From contig BSYO01000002.1 in the NCBI GenBank assembly GCA_033239525.1, positions 16,092,626 through 16,156,625 on the forward strand: 64,000 nt of DNA, read 5' to 3'. Shown in pieces: positions 45,612 to 57,386 of this stretch; the stretch's first letter is position 1; the number at the start of each line of letters is the position of its first letter. The position numbers and the translations under genes were made by a program. Under the pieces are notes generated by a model that did not search any database, was not told the DNA's origin, and was given only the letters and a program-made list of their open reading frames with translations. The stretch comes from Nepenthes gracilis (lineage: Eukaryota > Streptophyta > Magnoliopsida > Caryophyllales > Nepenthaceae).

Positions 45612-45935
45612 CCGGTCAACAACCACATAATTCCAATCAACATTTCATCCTCAAATTTTCGGTCAATAACCACATAGTTTCGGTTAACATTTCATCTTCG
45701 AATTTGCGGTCAACAACCTCATAATTGCAGTCAACATTTCATCCTCAAATTTCCGGTCAATAACCACATAGTTCTGGTCAACATTTCATCTTCAAATTTC
45801 CGATCAACAACCTCATAATTCCGGTCAACATTTCATCCTCAAATTTTCGGTCAATAACCACATAGTTCCGGTCAACATTTGCTCTTCAAATTTCCAGCCA
45901 ACAACCTCATAATTTCGGTCAACATTTCATCAACT
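45612..45935 (-). promoter_or_regulatory. 47-bp tandem repeat carrying W-boxes
   Basis: Unit starts at 45614, 45661, 45708, 45755, 45802, 45849 and 45896, exactly 47 bp apart. Odd and even units differ (CAACAACC versus CAATAACC), giving a 94-bp dimer. Each unit carries up to two GGTCAA cores, W-boxes on the minus strand. Confidence 0.8.
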
Positions 45936-46127
45936 CCATCCTTCATCATCTTTCATCAGCTTTGGCCATTTCCTTATCATCATCAACTTCGGCCTCCACT
46001 CCATCAACTTCTGTCTTCTCCTTCTCAACTCCGGCCATCTCATTGCTTAAATTTTTCTTCGGCTTTTACAAGGCCTAATTATCATGTTACTTTTAAAGTC
46101 GGGATCTCACAATTCGCCCCTACTTAA

Positions 46128-47676
46128 TGAAATTTCGTCCTCGAAATTTAAATGAAGTTACTAACCTTAAGTAAACAAGTGGGGATACTTGCTTCGAATT
46201 TTTTCTGTGTTCCCAAGTTGCCACTTGATGCGAATGGTTACTCCAAAGCACCTTTACCAAGGAGATTGTTTTTGTACATAGCTTTTGCTCCTTCCGGTCC
46301 AAAATATGCATCGGTTCCTCCACGTAGGATAAGTTTTTGTCAATTGTCAAAGGCTCAAACTCGATCACATGTACAGGATCATGGACATATTTCCTGAACA
46401 TTGATACATGAAATACATCATGTACTTCTGCTAAGCTTGGCTGTAGCGCCAGCTTATAGGCCACTTCTCCGATCCTCTCCAAAATCTCAAACGGGCCAAT
46501 GAATCGTGGCTTCAGCTTTCCCTTTACCCCGAATCTGGATGTTCCCTTAGATGGCGGCATTTTTAGAAATATAAAGTCACCTACATCAAACTTCAATGCT
46601 GATCACCTCTAGCCTGCATAGCTTTTCTGTCTGCTCCGGGCAACCCTTAAATTCTCATGTATCAGCTTTATCTTCTCCACCGTCTCTTTAACAATTTCAG
46701 GGCCTAAAATTCTTTTATCTCCAGTTTTCTCACAGTGGATCGGTGATCGACATTTCCTTCCATATAGCGCCTCAAATGAAGCCATGCCTATACTTGCTTG
46801 ATAGCCATTATTATTTTAAGCTTGATAGCCATTATTATACATGAACTCCGCCAAGGCCAAGTAATTATCCCACGTCCCTTTCATTTCCAAGACTGAAGCT
46901 CTTAACATATCCTCAGGGATCTAGATTTTATGTTCTGACTGGCCGTCGGTCTGTAGATGATAGGCAGTACTGAACTTCAACTCTATCTCCAATTATTTAT
47001 GGAAGATTTTCCAAAATCTTGAAACAAAACAGGAATTCCTATCAGATATAATAGAAGTAGGCACACCATGAAGTTGGACTATTTCATTCACATATAGCCG
47101 TGCCAGTTTATCATGAGAGTAAGTCGTCCTGATTGCTAAGAAATGGGCTAACTTCGTTAGCCGGTCAATGATAACCCAAACGACATCATGATTTTTGGGA
47201 GTCCTTGGTAGACTAGACACAAAATCCATAGTAACATCCTCCCATTTCCAACTTGGAACCAGCATCGGTTGTAATAACCCAGAGGGCTTTCTTCTTTCAG
47301 CTTTTGCTTGTTGGCACACAAAACACTTTTCCACATAAGCCATAACGTCCCTTTTTATGTTCCTCCACCAAAACGTTTTCATCAAATCTTGACATATCTA
47401 ATTCACTCCGGGATGGATCGTGTACCGGGATCGATGGGCTTCCTTTAAAATTTTCTCTTTCAATTCTTTATCGTCTGGCACACAGAGGCAGTCCCTAAAT
47501 CTTAACACTCCATCTGTCCGAACATTAAAATTAATTCTGAAATCTTTATTCAGATCACCCATAATATTCATAAGAAATGGGTCCTTCATTTGCTTTCCCT
47601 TAACTTTATTTATCACCTCCGGCTGAACTTGAAGATATGATAAAATTATCTGGCCGCGTTGAATATGCCGCTGCAT
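46128..47676 (-). pseudogene. Element D integrase with chromodomain-like C terminus
   Basis: Integrase joins retrotransposon DNA to the chromosome. From 47676: linker with RYTIHPG, an HHCC zinc finger with [10 protein letters not shown] (about 47325), and the catalytic core with TMDFVSSLP (first Asp, about 47230), [16 protein letters not shown], and IISDRNSCF (second Asp, about 47040). The ALYGRKCRSPI and PFEILERIGEVAYKL segments follow. The C-terminal EEPMHILDRKEQ...VKVLWSNH...ATWE (about 46330-46200) resembles the chromodomain of Tekay/Del-type chromoviruses, which can steer insertion to heterochromatin. An 18-bp direct repeat at about 46800-46838 duplicates a GYQA segment with a stop, near the catalytic Glu. 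Stops also near 47400 and 46600. Confidence 0.88.
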
Positions 47677-48420
47677 TTTACATTGCTACAAGTATTCCAA
47701 CATCTCCATTTGTTTAATCTGTAACCACGCCATATAGCCTGATCGGTGGCTTAAAGCATTAGCAACTATATTAGCTTTTCCTGGCTTATACTATATTTCA
47801 CAATCATAGTCTTTTAAGAAGTCCACCCACCTTCTTTGTCTCATATTAAGCTCCTTCTATGAGAAGAGATATTTCAAGCTCTTGCGATTAGAGTAGACAA
47901 GGATCTTTTCACCATATAGGTTGTGTCTCCAAATTTTCAAGGCAAACACTACTGCATCAAGTTCTAGATCATGCATCAGGTAGTTCTTTTCATGCATCTT
48001 TAGCTGTCTGGAACCATAAGCTACCACCTTTCCATTTTGCATTAATACACATCTTGATCTGGTCTTAGAAGCATCACAATATACTTCAAAACCTCCCGAG
48101 TCATCTGGAATAGTCAGCACCGGAGCTGTCGTTAAGCTATCCTTCAACTTCTGAAAGCTCCAGTCACACTCTTCCGTCTAATCAAACTTGGCTTCTTTCT
48201 TTGTCAGCTGCGTCAGGGGCATGGTGATCTGGGAAAACTTCTCCACAAAAAGCCGATAATAACCGGCCATGCCAAGGAAACTTCAGACTTCAGTAACAGA
48301 CGTAGGTCGATTCCAATTTGTAACGGCCTCCACTTTCTTTGGATCTACAACAATTCCTCCATTGGAAATCACATGTCCTAAAAATATCATTTCCTCCAAG
48401 CAGAATTCACACTTTTTTTA
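47677..48420 (-). pseudogene. Element D RNase H and end of reverse transcriptase
   Basis: RT tail with KKSVNSAWRK (natural SKCEFWLEE, about 48415) and GHVISNGG-like sequence. Then RNase [25 protein letters not shown] (first catalytic Asp, about 48080), [30 protein letters not shown] (Glu and Asp) and [16 protein letters not shown], where Asn replaces the Asp of the usual TDHKSL. A stop lies near 48180. Cut at 48420 by X3. Confidence 0.88.
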
Positions 48421-50104
48421 GCTTTTTTTTTTTGGTAAGTAAAGTTCATTAAAAAAGAAAAGAAAGTTGTAGCACCTATGATCTAATTCAAGTGTTATAC
48501 CGACTTGAAGGTAGAGCATAGTAGCAGGGGCAGCCCCTAAGCACCATGATACAAGTCATAAAACAACATAATACCAGTCACAAAAACTAGAAATCAACCT
48601 GAAACGGCTGATAGCCTAGGAAAACAAACAGGAGCTAAAACTAATTCAGCACCACACCATATGACAATCACCACATCCTATTGGCAACACAGTTCTTTAC
48701 CGTTAACACAGCAAAGTCACCTCGGCACCAGCAGCATCTCAGCAAAAGAACCATCTCGGTTGAAGGGCGATGAAAACCTCTGGCTTCACTGTAGCAGAAT
48801 CTAGTAAACCATGGATCCTACAAAATGTTTTTCTAGCAATTCCAGCATTTCCAACAAGCCTTCCATACTTAACTGGCACTAGCAGATTTCACCACAACAC
48901 CCACATTAGAAGCAGCTACTCACCAGCATCAGCAAGAAATTAAATTTGAAAGGCTAATTATCTCAGGAAATCAAATAGGTGCTAAAGCTACCTCAGCACC
49001 ACATCCATTTGGCAACCACCAAAACCTTTAGGTACCAAGATTCTTTACTGTTGACACAGTAAAGAAACCTCTTCCCCAGCAGCATCTCGGCAAAAGAAGC
49101 ATCTCGGTTGAAGGCTGAAGAAGACCTCGATCTACACTAAAGCAAAAAGCAGTAAACCTCGGATCTTGCAGAACGCTGGGGTGAGACAGCATGGGCAACC
49201 AGCCAGTTGTGCTAGAGATGATGATTAGAAGGATGGGACCACTTCTGCTTAGACTGTTTTGATTTTTTGAGGATAGATTTTAGCTTAAATCCTTCTGGGT
49301 GTGTGTCCCGGCCACTGGCAAGAGAAGGGACAGCGTCATCATCGACTTGAGCTCCAGAAGCAGCATCCTTCTATCTCAAATCAGCAAGGTTCCTACACAG
49401 CTTCTTAGAGTTGGTGTCGTATCTTAGAACCCCTCCTTGGGGGAAGGAAAGGGCATCGTGAATAGAGGAGCTTATGGCTGAACCTACTCCCACTTCAGGA
49501 TAATTGGAAGTTCCAAGAGCCTCCAACCAGTCTACATCTGTTATAGGATTTTGGGGTATAGGGGCAACACCTGCGCCGTGGGATCCAGTACTATCTGCTG
49601 GAATTCCACGCCTCAATGCCTCAACATATGAAACCTGGTGCCATTCAATGTATTGATCACCGCACAAAAACACATCAGCCACTGGCTGTGCCTGGTCTTC
49701 CAAATAGCCACTGTCAGTGGGCATCCCTTGGGTAGAGCCAGAATCATGCCCACAGAAGTTTTGGTTCACAGTTATAGCCTCATTGATGATTTCAGGTGGA
49801 CAGACACTGGACGTATGAGTCCCACACCTTAAAGGGTTTTGAATAACCTGATATCCAGTAGAATTGGGCTAATAATTCGCAACCAAATCAAGAGTGTGGC
49901 TTGGACATTCAGCGAGTGAGGGAATGGAGTTCAAAAGCTCATCAACCTCAATGTGGCACTGAACCACCTGATCACCAGATGCTGCATTAGGTTGCTCATG
50001 ATCAACAACCAATCTAAGAGCGTCTAGACCAAACAAATCAGCAGTAATAGAGGAGCACGATGCAGGAGTCTTCTCCAGACCATCTGCAACCAACTGCTCA
50101 GCAA
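48421..50104 (-). mobile_element. X3: ORF1-type LINE-like retroposon in the element D RT
   Basis: Minus-strand insert with 3' end TTTGGTAAGTAAAG after poly(T) at about 48423-48433 and hairpin at 48476-48521. About 700 bp of 3' UTR follow, then an ORF1 tail (49240-50104) that includes [29 protein letters not shown] and the basic end FKLKSILKKSKQSKQKW. 5'-truncated, lacking DUF4283. RT continues at 50105 (TQLRIVLQ) and 48420 (KCEF-like). About 30 bp of RT seem missing between them and no clean duplication is visible. Confidence 0.78.
48476..48521 (-). other. 3' hairpin of X3
   Basis: CTATG/CATAG outer stem. On the minus strand the core is AAGT-CGGTATAAC-ACTT. Confidence 0.6.
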
Positions 50105-50572
50105 CTTGGAGTACAATCCTCAATTGGGTTTCATGCTCCTCATGGTTCTTAGAGTATATCAAAATGTCGTCTATAAATACCACCGCAAACATATCCAGGT
50201 AAGGCCTAAATACCCTATTCATCAAATCCATAAATGCTACTGGAGCATTTGTAAGACCAAAAGGCATTACAAGAAATTCATAGTGGCCGTACCCTATTCT
50301 AGAAGCAATTTTGGCCACATCCTCCTACTTAATCCTCAACTGTTGATATCCAAACCTCAAATCAATTTTTGAAAACACCTGAGACCCTTGTAATTGATCA
50401 AACAGGTCATCAATACGAGGTAAAGGATATCTATTTTTAATTATGATTTTATTTTGTTCAAGGTAATCTACACATAGCCGCAGAGATCCGTCCTTTTTCC
50501 TTACAAACAAGATCGGCGCTCACCATGGTGATACACTTGGTCTAATAAACACTTCAACTAACAATTCTTGCA
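50105..50572 (-). pseudogene. Element D reverse transcriptase core
   Basis: Palm and fingers of a gypsy [17 protein letters not shown] (about 50505), [27 protein letters not shown] (catalytic Asp), [17 protein letters not shown] and [17 protein letters not shown], with the catalytic FIDD at 50177-50166. A stop lies near 50320. The N-terminal part continues at 62570 across two retroposons; the C-terminal part continues at 48420 across X3. Confidence 0.93.
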
Positions 50573-50651
50573 ACTATAATTTTATTTTATTTTTATTTTT
50601 TGGGTAAGTAAGAAAAATTTTATTAATGAAAATAGAAAAATACAGAACCAA

Positions 50652-50692
50652 TATTCTGTCTTCAAGTGTTTTGCCGACTTGAATGTAGAATA
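50652..50692 (-). other. 3' hairpin of H
   Basis: Outer stem TATTCT/AGAATA. On the minus strand the core is AAGT-CGGCAAAAC-ACTT. Confidence 0.65.
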
Positions 50693-50873
50693 AAGACACC
50701 GAGGCAAACCCCGAGCGCCGTGATATATGTTACAAACCGAAAGAAACAAAAGTCAAAGGACCAGTCAAAATATCAGGAGACCTAAATAAGATTATAAAAG
50801 GAAAGAAAACGGCCAAAGCGCCATCTTTTTTTTGGTAAGTAAGATGCATTAAATTTAAAGGAAAGATACAAAG

Positions 50874-50920
50874 CTTTGTACTAACTCCAACTGTTTTTCC
50901 GACTTGAAAATAGAACAAAG
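50874..50920 (-). other. 3' hairpin of X4
   Basis: Outer stem CTTTGT/ACAAAG. The loop on the minus strand is CGGAAAAAC; one inner arm reads AGTT instead of ACTT. Confidence 0.55.
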
Positions 50921-51747
50921 ACAAGGGGGTGTACCCCAAACCTCATGAACCTGTCATAATCACAGACCATGTCCCAGGTCATGAAAAAAATAAAAACAAC
51001 AAGCTGGTTTACATCAACACCGGCTTTAATGGCCTTGGTCAAAAAACAGCCCCTCCCGGGCAAACATCTTGGCAGAAAACCAAGATAGGCAGCACCTTGG
51101 CACTTTCCAGCAGGAGAATCCGGAAATGATGGCTCCACACCAAACTTTGCATCCAGTAACTCACCAACTACCGTATGACAGCAAGGGCAGATACCACATT
51201 TGAACTGCTGCAATATCAGCACAAAACAGACAGAATAGCCGTGATATCTGGGCACTAAACTGGCTGATCACCATCCATGGATAGGAAGACTGCTCCCCTA
51301 CAGCAATATCATTTCTCAGCAAAAAGAAGCAGCAAAATAACCTCCCAGAGAAATAGCCTCAATCATAGAAAACAAGAATTCAAGATGAAATCCTGAAATC
51401 CAAGGGCATTAAAATGGAGCTAATACTGTTTCAGCAGGACACTACAATTTTTACAGCAAATTGCCCACAATAACCAATAGATGCAGCTTAATTTGGTCAG
51501 CAGCATCTCAATTTCATCAGCACAAATGACCATTTCTAAACACCGCACCATGACGGCAGCAGTAGGGAACCAGCTCCGTAGTATGCACCACGCCAACAAT
51601 TCTAATCAGCAAGATCCAAACCATGGACAAAACACCACCTCAGCCAAAAAAAACCACAGGCAGAAGCAACAGAGCATAAAAAGCAAGCCGAGGAAGGCCT
51701 CTGCTCCTGCCAACCCCCAAACCTTCAAGCCCAGCCGGCATGAAGGC

Positions 51748-53152
51748 TTACAATGAGCTGGAGGAGCCTTTAGAGATTTTGGACGCAGATTTTCTATTCC
51801 TACGAGACTTGGTTTGCTTCCACGGACCATATTGCATGGCAATCAAATCTTTAATACTACGGAAAGAAGTGTGAGAAGACTCCACCATGGGAGTGTCCAA
51901 TGCCTAGCCCTCTCGAACAGCTGCCAACAAGCTCCTTGGGGAAATAGTGTCATGTCCCACAAGGCCTGCAGCATCCAGGGAATATTTGCTTGAAAGAGTG
52001 ATAGAGTTGGGTGTTAGGCCAAGATTAACATCTAAGGCTTGAGCCTTAACATGATGGACATAGAGGGCATCATGAGGGCTGTATGAAGAATCAACAGCAG
52101 GATCATCTTCAACCTCAGCTTCTGTTGGCAAGCCAGAAGAGACAGCGTCCGTGGCTGCAGCAGCACAAACTGGAAAAGGTTGTTCTTTAGGATTATGCGG
52201 CTCCCTCATTTTAGAAGCAGCCTTGGTTCCCAGAGCGTCCATTCGGTCTACATCAGTTATCGGCCTCATGGAAATTGAGTCAGCACCAGCACCCAGCAGA
52301 TCCTCTATAGCATCGACAACAAGACCACATCGCAAAACCTCAGCAAAAGAAGCCACATGCCTTTCTTGGTGGCAGACGAGGGCTAGCTGAGCACTGCTAG
52401 GAGATTTACCATGCTGATTAGCAAGGGCAACATGTTGGTTGAGAGAAGAAATAGCAGCAGAAGACTCATCAAACACTGCGTCAGCTGGGTGTTTGATCTG
52501 ATGCAAAGTGTTCAGAGGAGAAGACAATGTGTAGGGGCTAGAGAGGGCACAGGAGCATCATTCTCCTTCCCAACAACCACAACTGGATGGGAGCATCCAC
52601 TGCGAGGGGGCATCAGCCTATAGTGAGAAACACTTATAAGAGCCTCATCAAAATGGGCCACAGAAGCAGACCGGTAGGATCCTGGCATCACAAGATCAGG
52701 ACCAGCTTCTAGCACTACACTCACATTTTGAGCCTTATTTTGTGGCAAAAGATCAACAGCTAGGGCCACTCTACCTACAGGGGCTTCATTACAGTCCCCA
52801 TCAGTATCAGGGCCCAGCTCAGATCGGGCAAGGTAGGGCACTTGCACATTGGGTGCTGGGGCAACCTCATTCAAAGCCAGCCTTTCAAATAGATTCAGAG
52901 ACGTCACAGGAGGAGCAGAGTCAAGCATGGAGTAAGGTTGAGCAGCAATTTTAGGCTCAGAAACTGAGTCTAGCAGAGTACAAGTCGTGGGCTGAATTAT
53001 AGACTTCATATAGCATTGTGCTACACGATGACCAATTTTATGGCAGAGCCTGCATTTCTCCAGTTTCCTTTGGTATTCCACTTGCACCTCAGCCTCAGGT
53101 ATGTGCCCTGATTTAGCAGGAGAGCTAGAGCATAATTTGGAATGCTGCTAGA
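51748..53152 (-). pseudogene. X4 ORF1, zinc-knuckle to C terminus
   Basis: Begins within the end of DUF4283 (PEAEVQVEYQRKLEKC). Here the zinc knuckle is canonical: CRLCHKIGHRVAQC (CX2CX4HX4C, about 53050-53009). A long acidic/serine-rich middle follows, with SFAEVLRCGLVVDAIEDLLGAG (about 52360), and a second short domain (LDVNLGLTPNSITLSSKYSLD, about 52020). The basic end is GPWKQTKSRRNRKSASKISK, shared with X1 and X6. A frame change near 52515 and a stop near 51903 break it. The N terminus is missing by 5' truncation. Confidence 0.82.
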
Positions 53153-53412
53153 GCCAAAGCACCATCATTCCAAGTTAAGAGCAAGATATAACCCAAAGGG
53201 CAGTAGAAATGCTGAAAAGACTACTTGCTTCAGCAATTCCAGCGGCAGCTTCCGGCATCGGGCAGCAGCTTTCAGCATCATCTTCACAGGTGGTCATTCA
53301 TGGCAAAAGAATTCCACCAGCAAAAAGACCTCGGACTGAATTGCTCTCGGCCACTATTCAGTCATCTCATCCCACAGCATCTTAGGAGGCTCTGGGAATA
53401 GGGTATCCAGAG

Positions 53413-53442
53413 TTAGAGAGAGATGCTTTGGCCTCTCTCTAA
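53413..53442 (+). other. 5' leader hairpin of X6
   Basis: TTAGAGAGAG pairs perfectly with CTCTCTCTAA around loop ATGCTTTGGC. Confidence 0.6.
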
Positions 53443-53516
53443 GCTTTGAATTTGAATTCTACTTCTTCGTTCCCTCACAGGAGGGTTTTGGGCATCGCCT
53501 CACTGATGGTGCTGGC

Positions 53517-56043
53517 ATGGACGACACCCTGAGGGCCCCGATGATCCCTACCCGACCCCCCTGTCCCCCTCCGTTCCTTGATGCCTCTCATTCGGCGCTG
53601 TCCTCAGACTCTCCTTCCACCCTTTTTACCCATCCCTTCCCTCCATTATATAAAGATACCCTGACCCCGTCCCCTGGCCCAAATGCTTTCTTCTTGGACT
53701 CCCTGAAAAATCAGGTCTGCTCTCCGATCGAGCTGGTCACTGGGGTTACCGATCGAAGAAAGGAGCCAGTGCACTTGGAGAGTCCTGATTCTGAGCCATG
53801 GTCCGCTGCTATTGCGACTGAGCCGGCTGGTAATCTTGTGGATTCATGCTCTCTGCTAGGTACTAATCCGAAGCTCTCTGGTCCATCTGTTGATTCCGCC
53901 ACCCAGCACCATCAGTCTGGGTTCACCCAGACTCCCCCCTCCCACTCGTGGGCCGGTGTTGTTAAGAGCAAAGTGTTTAATCAATCATCTCCTCTGAAAT
54001 ATTACCCCCCTCAATCCTTAGATGGAGATGCTGTCTACATTTCTTCTCCTCCTACTGAAGTCATTCAACAGTGCCAGGAATACTTGGGAGCAACATTAGT
54101 GGGATACTTCTATGAAAAATCTCTCCCTTTTAAGGTGGTTGACTCCATTGCTCGTAAGATTTGGGCTTGGTTTGGCCTTTCTCATGTTGCCGAAAATGAC
54201 AAGGGGTTTTTCTTCTTTTGGTTCTACTCAATTGCTAAGCTGAATGAGTGTTTATCAAAAGGTCCCTAGGCCTTTGGATGGAAAACTATTTTTCTTTTAA
54301 GATGGCTGCTTGATATGGCACTCACGATGGAATCCCACAAAAGGTTCCTGGTATGGATCAATCTGACTAATATTCCGTTTGAATATTGGACCCCTTTAGG
54401 TCTTAGCTCGATCGCTAGTGGAATTGGCAAGCCCATCCAGCTGGATACTAATACAGCTCGAATGGACAGAGTACAGTTCACCCGAGTTTGTGTTGAAGTG
54501 GGTAGGGATGATCCACTTCCCACAAAAATCAGATTAAAGTCTGAAGCCGCTGAGGTTGAGGTTGCAGTGGCTTATCAATGGAAGCTGGCGCGTTGTGTGT
54601 CTATAGCCAAACAGAGTAAACTTGATGAAGCAAAGGCCAACCATATGGCACCTTCACTGCCGGAAGGCCATGATGTTGATCTCAAATCTCAGGATTCGAA
54701 TCTGCAGGTGGCTGATCCTACTAAGGTGCCTTATATGGATCCTATGTGTAAGGAGAACCGGGCTGCAGAACCCAAGCTCAGCCATCGAATCAAGGGTCCT
54801 CTCTTGAGAAGCTACACGGTGGTTATTCTTATGCCAATTGCCCTGATTCATCTGTGGAATTGGTCACGAATGATGGCATTCCCGTTGACACTGGAATTGA
54901 GCTGAAATCTGATCTTCCTAGTGAGCTAGTTTGAGGTGATCCTGATCCTGCTCCAGGAAAAAGGGCTGTGGTGCCCCTGGATCCAGTTGATTTCGCTGAC
55001 CAAGTCACCATCAAGATGGAAGTTCCCTGATGTCCTGTAACTCTCTAGGCATGGATACTGCTTCTGAAGTGGATGTTGTTTCCTCTGGTTTGGTGGTGGA
55101 TTCTCTATTGGATTCTTCTCAGCCTGTTGTTGAAATGGCCATGGTCTCTTGCACTATTGGCCCTACTCCCAGCTCTCTTGATGCCCCTGTTAGCCGGGTC
55201 GGCTATGCCCCGAGAAGTGGCATCTTAGACCTAGGCTCTCCTTCGCATAGCTTCGCTCATTTTGGAAGGAATCAAGTATTGCGTCCCTTGGACGTGGACC
55301 TTGATTTCACTCCCGAATCAATTTCAAGACTTTCTAGCAAGTATCACCATGATTAGTCTGGCCTTGTTGAGGAGGCAATGGGTGATGAGGATACTGCATC
55401 GGGCAACCAACGTGTCCTTAGAAGCGGGCTTGCAACTGTTTCTGCTCACTTTAAGGAGGCCATGGCAGTTGAGGATGTTGATAACGATCCAATGCTCTAT
55501 GCCCTCTAGAAGTTATTAACAGCAAAAGATTCTCTGCTACATATTAACTCCCTCGCCCCAGAACATAGGAACATTGTACTTGATTTTATGGATAGCTGTT
55601 GGTGCGATGTAACTGGTAAGTCTAGGGATGAGTTCAGATCTTCCTATCTGATGACTGAGGTGACTCTAAACAGCTCTTCTGATGCACTTTTTGAGGCCTT
55701 TAGACTGTTGGTGGTTGCTAAATCCTTCCAACCACACATTGATTCCTTATCTCCAGATGGGAGAATGGTTATTTTTAGCTTTCTTAGTTTTCTGCTAGAA
55801 TTGAAAACGAACTGTCCATCTTGCCAATATAGCGATCTAAATGGACTAGTGGTGGGCCTCCTAAATTTTGACAGATCTAAATGCTCACAACAGCTGAATC
55901 ACCGAAGTGTTAAAGATGTGCAATACAATCAAGGTATTACGGTGCATGATGGAACCTGGAAACATGTCAAGTCAAGGAGACAACGAAAAGCTGCTTCCAA
56001 GAACTCCAAGGGTTCCTCTAGCACGAACGCTGTTTTGAGCTGA
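53517..56043 (+). pseudogene. X6 ORF1, DUF4283 protein of the long class
   Basis: ATG at 53517 (MDDTLRAPM), the counterpart of the start in X1. DUF4283 at about 54000-54600: PLRYYPPQSLDGD-like entry, ATLVGYFYEKSLPFKVVDSIARKIW, then after a TAG at 54267 (Trp expected) and a frame change FLVWINLTNIPFEYWTPLGL and LPTKIRL. The knuckle region (about 54590) reads WKLARCVSIAKQ and has lost the CCHC pattern. Middle VDLDFTPESISRLSSKYHHD (about 55290-55355). Extra C-terminal domain (about 55505-55900: HRNIVLDFMDSC, LFEAFRLLVVAKSFQPHIDSLSPDGRMVIFSF) matches X1 at 4250-4640. Basic end GTWKHVKSRRQRKAASKN (55951-56040). A few stops, otherwise the best-preserved long copy. Confidence 0.85.
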
Positions 56044-57362
56044 TTGAAAACAAACTTGGTTTGTGAGGTTGCGTCTCGGGTGTGATGCTGCTGTTGCCTT
56101 GGGACCAGCTTTTGCTTGTGTTTGACGGTTTCTGCCGGGTTATTTTGTAAGGGACTAGCACCAGGTACGTTTTCAACTAGTCGCTGGTTTGGACATGCTG
56201 CCAAGTAAGCCAGGTTTGGGATTGGCAGGCTTGTGTGCCCTACACGACCTATACTTAATGCGCTGGAACAAGCTATTGCATATTTGGAATCCAACATATG
56301 CCCGAGATGGGCATCATGCCTGATCAATAGGGTGCTGGTGATGGTGCTGATGCACTTGGTGCTGATGCGCCTCTTGCTGATCTCAACCTTACTATGGAAT
56401 TAGAATGGTTGTGATTCGTTTGTGTAATAGGACGAATTTGTCCGGGACAATGTGTATGGTTTAATGGAATTTGTCTGAGGAATGTATCGACCTGAGTGAT
56501 ATTGTCGTGATGGTGCTGATACGAAAATACTGCAGTGGCTGTTTTCTGTTAGTTATCGCCCGTGGTGCATGCTGTTGATGTCACCCTGTGTGTTTCAATG
56601 CAGTTGTTTCTGCAGCATCTGTCTATAGAAATTTTGCAAGTGTGGGCCCTGTTGCCCAATTGTATGCCTTGGATCTGTCCGAGATCTTTGCCCTTGATGC
56701 CTATTGCCCGGGTTTATGTGGGCTAAGCTCCTTTCTTCCGGGGTATACCGGGCGAGTTCAAGACTCTCCGGTTGCTATAGGGGTGATTGCTTCAGATTTG
56801 GTAGGTATTGAAGCAAATGGACAAGGTGCTGCTTCGACAGAGCTGGCTGATTTGTTGTGCTGGTGTGTTTCTGGCCGTGATGTTTAATCTGAGGTTTTTG
56901 CTTAAATGAAAATTGTAGTTTTTTTTGAGATGCTGCTGAAGGCTTTTTGGAGCTGTGTTGCTGAATTGAGATTTGTTGCTACCAGGATGGATGCCACTTT
57001 ATGATTTCTCCTGGGTCCAAAATGGCTGGCTTAATCGGCTCCGGCATGTTGCTAGTTTTGGACCATGATGCATACTATCCGACCTGCATAAGACCGAGGT
57101 GCTTTTGCCGTTTGGTGCTGTTGTTGAACTGCCTGAGATATTGGGGATTGAATGCCTTTTGTGTTGCTATGGGGCATGATCCAACCCGATATGCAAATGG
57201 AGGTGGTCCAACGTGGGGTTTGAGCACAATCCGAAATGTTGTAAAATTTGTCGGTATTGTCGAAGGTTGTCCCCATGGAGGACCTAGTTTTTTTTTGTGT
57301 TAATTTTTTTGTCATTTGATGTACCAAAGTGCTCGGGGAATGCCCTAGCATTTTTGCTTTAG

Positions 57363-57386
57363 CTCCAAGTCCGAAAACACTTGGAG
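57363..57386 (+). other. 3' hairpin of X6
   Basis: CTCCAAGT-CCGAAAAC-ACTTGGAG, a perfect 8-bp stem; the outer stem is lost in this copy. Confidence 0.6.

Larger units (their letters stand above)
43949..46111 (-). mobile_element. Element D 3' LTR, end truncated
   Basis: On the minus strand it starts TGTGAGATCCCGAC at 46111, right after the polypurine tract, and runs to about 43949, where it stops at a retroposon poly(A). By comparison with LTRs A and S2, roughly the last 130 bp are missing. TATA at 45400-45407; a 47-bp W-box array lies upstream. Confidence 0.8.
50826..53152 (-). mobile_element. X4: ORF1-type retroposon inserted in H
   Basis: 2327 bp, poly(T)-TTGGTAAGTAAG at the left. Flanked by GCCAAAGCGCCATC (50812-50825) and GCCAAAGCACCATC (53153-53166), 14 bp with one mismatch. 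Contains hairpin 50874-50920, about 830 bp of 3' UTR and an ORF1 lacking its N terminus. Confidence 0.9.

Noticed and set aside
46128..47676. Host gene of transposon origin from integrase
   Set aside because: Several stops, an internal duplication and direct continuity with an LTR make it an ordinary dead gypsy pol.
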